A stretch of 37,478 nt of DNA from NCBI GenBank assembly GCA_028728195.1, contig JAQYUY010000118.1, positions 1 through 37,478 on the forward strand, in the 5' to 3' direction. Position 1 is the first letter of the stretch; every line of letters starts with the position of its first letter. The DNA is from Endozoicomonas sp. (ex Botrylloides leachii) (lineage in GTDB: Bacteria > Pseudomonadota > Gammaproteobacteria > Pseudomonadales > Endozoicomonadaceae). A program made the position numbers and the translations under genes. A model generated the notes under the pieces. It worked only from the letters and a program-made list of their open reading frames with translations. It was not told the origin of the DNA and ran no database searches. Positions 35,970 through 37,478 of the stretch are shown piece by piece.

Positions 35970-36164
35970 ATGATCTTTTACTTGCAGCTCTTTAAGGTTT
36001 ATAGCACTCAGAATGAAAAAATCATAGCCATGGTTTTAGTGTTATTGCTTGCTAGGTGTGTTTATATTGTATTTTCAGTTATCACTCAAACAACGCCGAG
36101 GTTGTACCCGCGCATAGGCATCTTTAACATCGGCGGTGGGTGTTATTCTTTACTTAGGTATTAG
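35970..36164 (+). CDS. Possible small membrane protein
   Basis: The ATG at 35970 has AAGG 8 bases upstream and opens 64 codons with one strong hydrophobic helix (IIAMVLVLLLARCVYIVFSVI) and a short basic tail. Its stop lies 3 bases before the TTG start of the DUF2726 gene, so the two would be translationally coupled. I do not recognise it, and a chance frame is quite possible. Confidence 0.35.
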   Translation: MIFYLQLFKVYSTQNEKIIAMVLVLLLARCVYIVFSVITQTTPRLYPRIGIFNIGGGCYSLLRY

Positions 36165-36167
36165 GTT

Positions 36168-36719
36168 TTGCCAGTTACTTCTAACTTTCAGCTTGCCATT
36201 GCCGCTATCATTCTGTTAATAGCTGCCCTTTCAGTTGCTCTCTGGTTTCGGTATGTGTTAAAAAAATCAACGCTGTCTCAGCCTGTTTTTACGCCATCTG
36301 GCAGGTCTTTTTTTGGACAACTGAATATGGCCGTGCGCAGTCACTGTGTCGTGTTTCCTAGTATCCCAGTTCGTTTATTGATACGGGCAAAAGTCCTTAC
36401 TCGAGGCGGGTTTCTACTATCTAAGCTAAAGAATGATGTTTTTGACTATGTTATTTGTGATCGAGAAACGATGGATGTTAAGTGCCTTATCATTCTTAGT
36501 AATAAATCACGAAAAACGGCAAAAAAAGCAGATGAATTTGTTCAGTTGTGCCGTTATGCCGGCCTAACGCTGCTTGCTTATGAAGAAAAACCGTACCGTA
36601 ATATCCCAGCATTACGGAAACAAATTTTTACTGCCTGCAGTATCAAAGAGCCAAAAATATGTGATAATGGTAAGTTTGAGTGCACTGCAACTGCTCATCC
36701 TGAAAGCATTCTTTCATAG
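36168..36719 (+). CDS. DUF2726 protein with an N-terminal membrane anchor
   Basis: The 183-residue protein has one transmembrane helix (LAIAAIILLIAALSVALWF, about 9-27). A DUF2726-type domain follows: FTPSGRSFFGQLNMAV, LLSKLKNDVFDYVICDRET, VKCLIILSNKS, and FVQLCRYAGLTLLAY. The family is related to the restriction-endonuclease-like fold. Here the strand that usually reads VIELDD reads IILSNK, so the acidic metal ligands are missing and nuclease activity is unlikely. The start is a TTG with a weak TTAGG just upstream; no ATG or GTG lies in frame before the membrane helix. The job of the family is not established. Confidence 0.7.
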   Translation: MPVTSNFQLAIAAIILLIAALSVALWFRYVLKKSTLSQPVFTPSGRSFFGQLNMAVRSHCVVFPSIPVRLLIRAKVLTRGGFLLSKLKNDVFDYVICDRETMDVKCLIILSNKSRKTAKKADEFVQLCRYAGLTLLAYEEKPYRNIPALRKQIFTACSIKEPKICDNGKFECTATAHPESILS

Positions 36720-36992
36720 CCTACATTGATTAATAAAACAGCATGATGCGTAATTTTGCAATCTATAGCATAAGCTAATGAGTGACAGTGGCATTCCAAA
36801 ATGCCTTGGTCATACTTCAAATAGATAACAACGTTCTATCTTGATAACTACCATCATAATCTCTCATTAGATTACCAACCTGCCTGCAACCAAAGCCAGC
36901 TTCAATAGCCTTGATACGAATTAAATTTTTTAATAAAAACATTCTATAATTGATTAATCTATATAGATGATGTTATATGGAGATAAAGAAAA

Positions 36993-37478
36993 GTGTCAGG
37001 CTATCGAGAAGACTTTTATATAAAGGATAACATTATAGGCTATACCGGCTTTATAATGGACTCACCAACGGTTTACTTTTATAACTCACACTCATATGAG
37101 TTTGGGCATATTACACAAAATCACGTAGTCAAAAAGAATATTGGTAAAGAATTGGTAAGAAGAGGCAGAGATTATATGATCTTCAACTGCCATACTGGCG
37201 ACCCTTGTAGCCATAGTCTATCTATTTTAGGCAACAGGCCTACAAACTTCACAAAACAACTATTACGCGAAATCAACGCGCTAGCCCGCAGGAGTATTAA
37301 TAATACCGCTGTGGAAGTTTACCGTGGACAAATTATACATAAATCCAGAAGTGCTTTTAAGATTGTAAAAAGTAATGAAGATGCTAAGCATTTGCTATTC
37401 CAAAGTGTAGCCAAATACCCCAATCTGAAGGAGCGTTTCTACAAGAGAATATCTCACGTTGTGGGAACCTCCTTAAGA
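36993..37478 (+). CDS. Unrecognised protein, 5' part only (cut by the window edge)
   Basis: A GTG at 36993 with GGAG 10 bases upstream opens 162 codons with no stop before the window end. An in-frame TAA lies 9 bases before the GTG, so the start is bounded. The protein begins MSGYREDFYIKDNIIGYTG. It is mixed charged and aromatic, with no signal peptide or membrane helix, and includes NCHTGDPCSHSLSILG (about 71-86) and EVYRGQI (about 116-122). I do not recognise the family. A 'VYRGQ' motif is seen in ADP-ribosyltransferase-like effectors, but one motif is not enough for a call. Confidence 0.6.
   Translation, partial: MSGYREDFYIKDNIIGYTGFIMDSPTVYFYNSHSYEFGHITQNHVVKKNIGKELVRRGRDYMIFNCHTGDPCSHSLSILGNRPTNFTKQLLREINALARRSINNTAVEVYRGQIIHKSRSAFKIVKSNEDAKHLLFQSVAKYPNLKERFYKRISHVVGTSLR

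Noticed and set aside
1..37478. CRISPR arrays, tRNA or rRNA genes, and classic riboswitches.
   Set aside because: Reading through the window I saw no regularly spaced repeats, no tRNA-like T-loop and acceptor pairs, and no recognisable riboswitch core.

Overview
The window comes from a low-G+C gammaproteobacterium. The gene set (glnD, map, glutamine-dependent nadE, relA, cydDC, ispB, a CspD-like protein) and a Pseudomonas-type minor pilin / pilY1 / fimX locus point to the Pseudomonadales/Oceanospirillales side of the class. A marine, host- or surface-associated genus such as Zooshikella or Endozoicomonas would fit, but that placement is inference. No rRNA, tRNA or CRISPR array was found.

Layout. 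Positions 1-471 are an IS5-type scar on the minus strand: the first 25 codons of a transposase running off the left edge, a short truncated gene start, and a frameshifted, internally deleted second transposase. Positions 535-26587 are co-directional minus-strand genes. In transcription order they are relA, a canonical minor pilin set (fimT, pilV, pilW, pilX, pilY1), a second and divergent minor pilin set (fimT2, pilV2, pilW2, pilX2), a di-heme peroxidase/FG-GAP/UnbV fusion, pilE, fimX, nadE, map and glnD. Most joints in the pilus part are 4-bp overlaps or gaps under 70 bp. Positions 27180-37478 hold unrelated genes: an Omp85/surface-antigen barrel with a clear terminator, an unrecognised exported zinc-ribbon protein, cydD-cydC, ispB, a CspD-like protein, a DUF2726 protein and an unrecognised gene that runs off the right edge.

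The most interesting part is 8590-24278. Two minor pilin sets lie in tandem with the same order (GspH/FimT, PilV, PilW, PilX, large secreted protein). In the second set the members carry extra extracellular modules: a LamG-like jellyroll with an internal 33-residue duplication on PilV2, a PAN/apple-like module inside PilW2, and a long C-terminal region with a Gly/Ala-rich hydrophobic stretch on PilX2. The PilY1 position is taken by a 1133-residue protein that joins a MauG/cytochrome-c-peroxidase domain to seven FG-GAP calcium-motif repeats and an ASPIC/UnbV tail (CRTAC1-like). I infer an alternative, adhesin-decorated type IV pilus tip complex that shares PilE and the FimX regulator with the standard one. 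Homopolymer tracts of 9-10 bases lie inside pilY1, pilW2, the peroxidase fusion and fimX; the C9 tract in pilW2 is the most striking. They raise the possibility of phase-variable expression.
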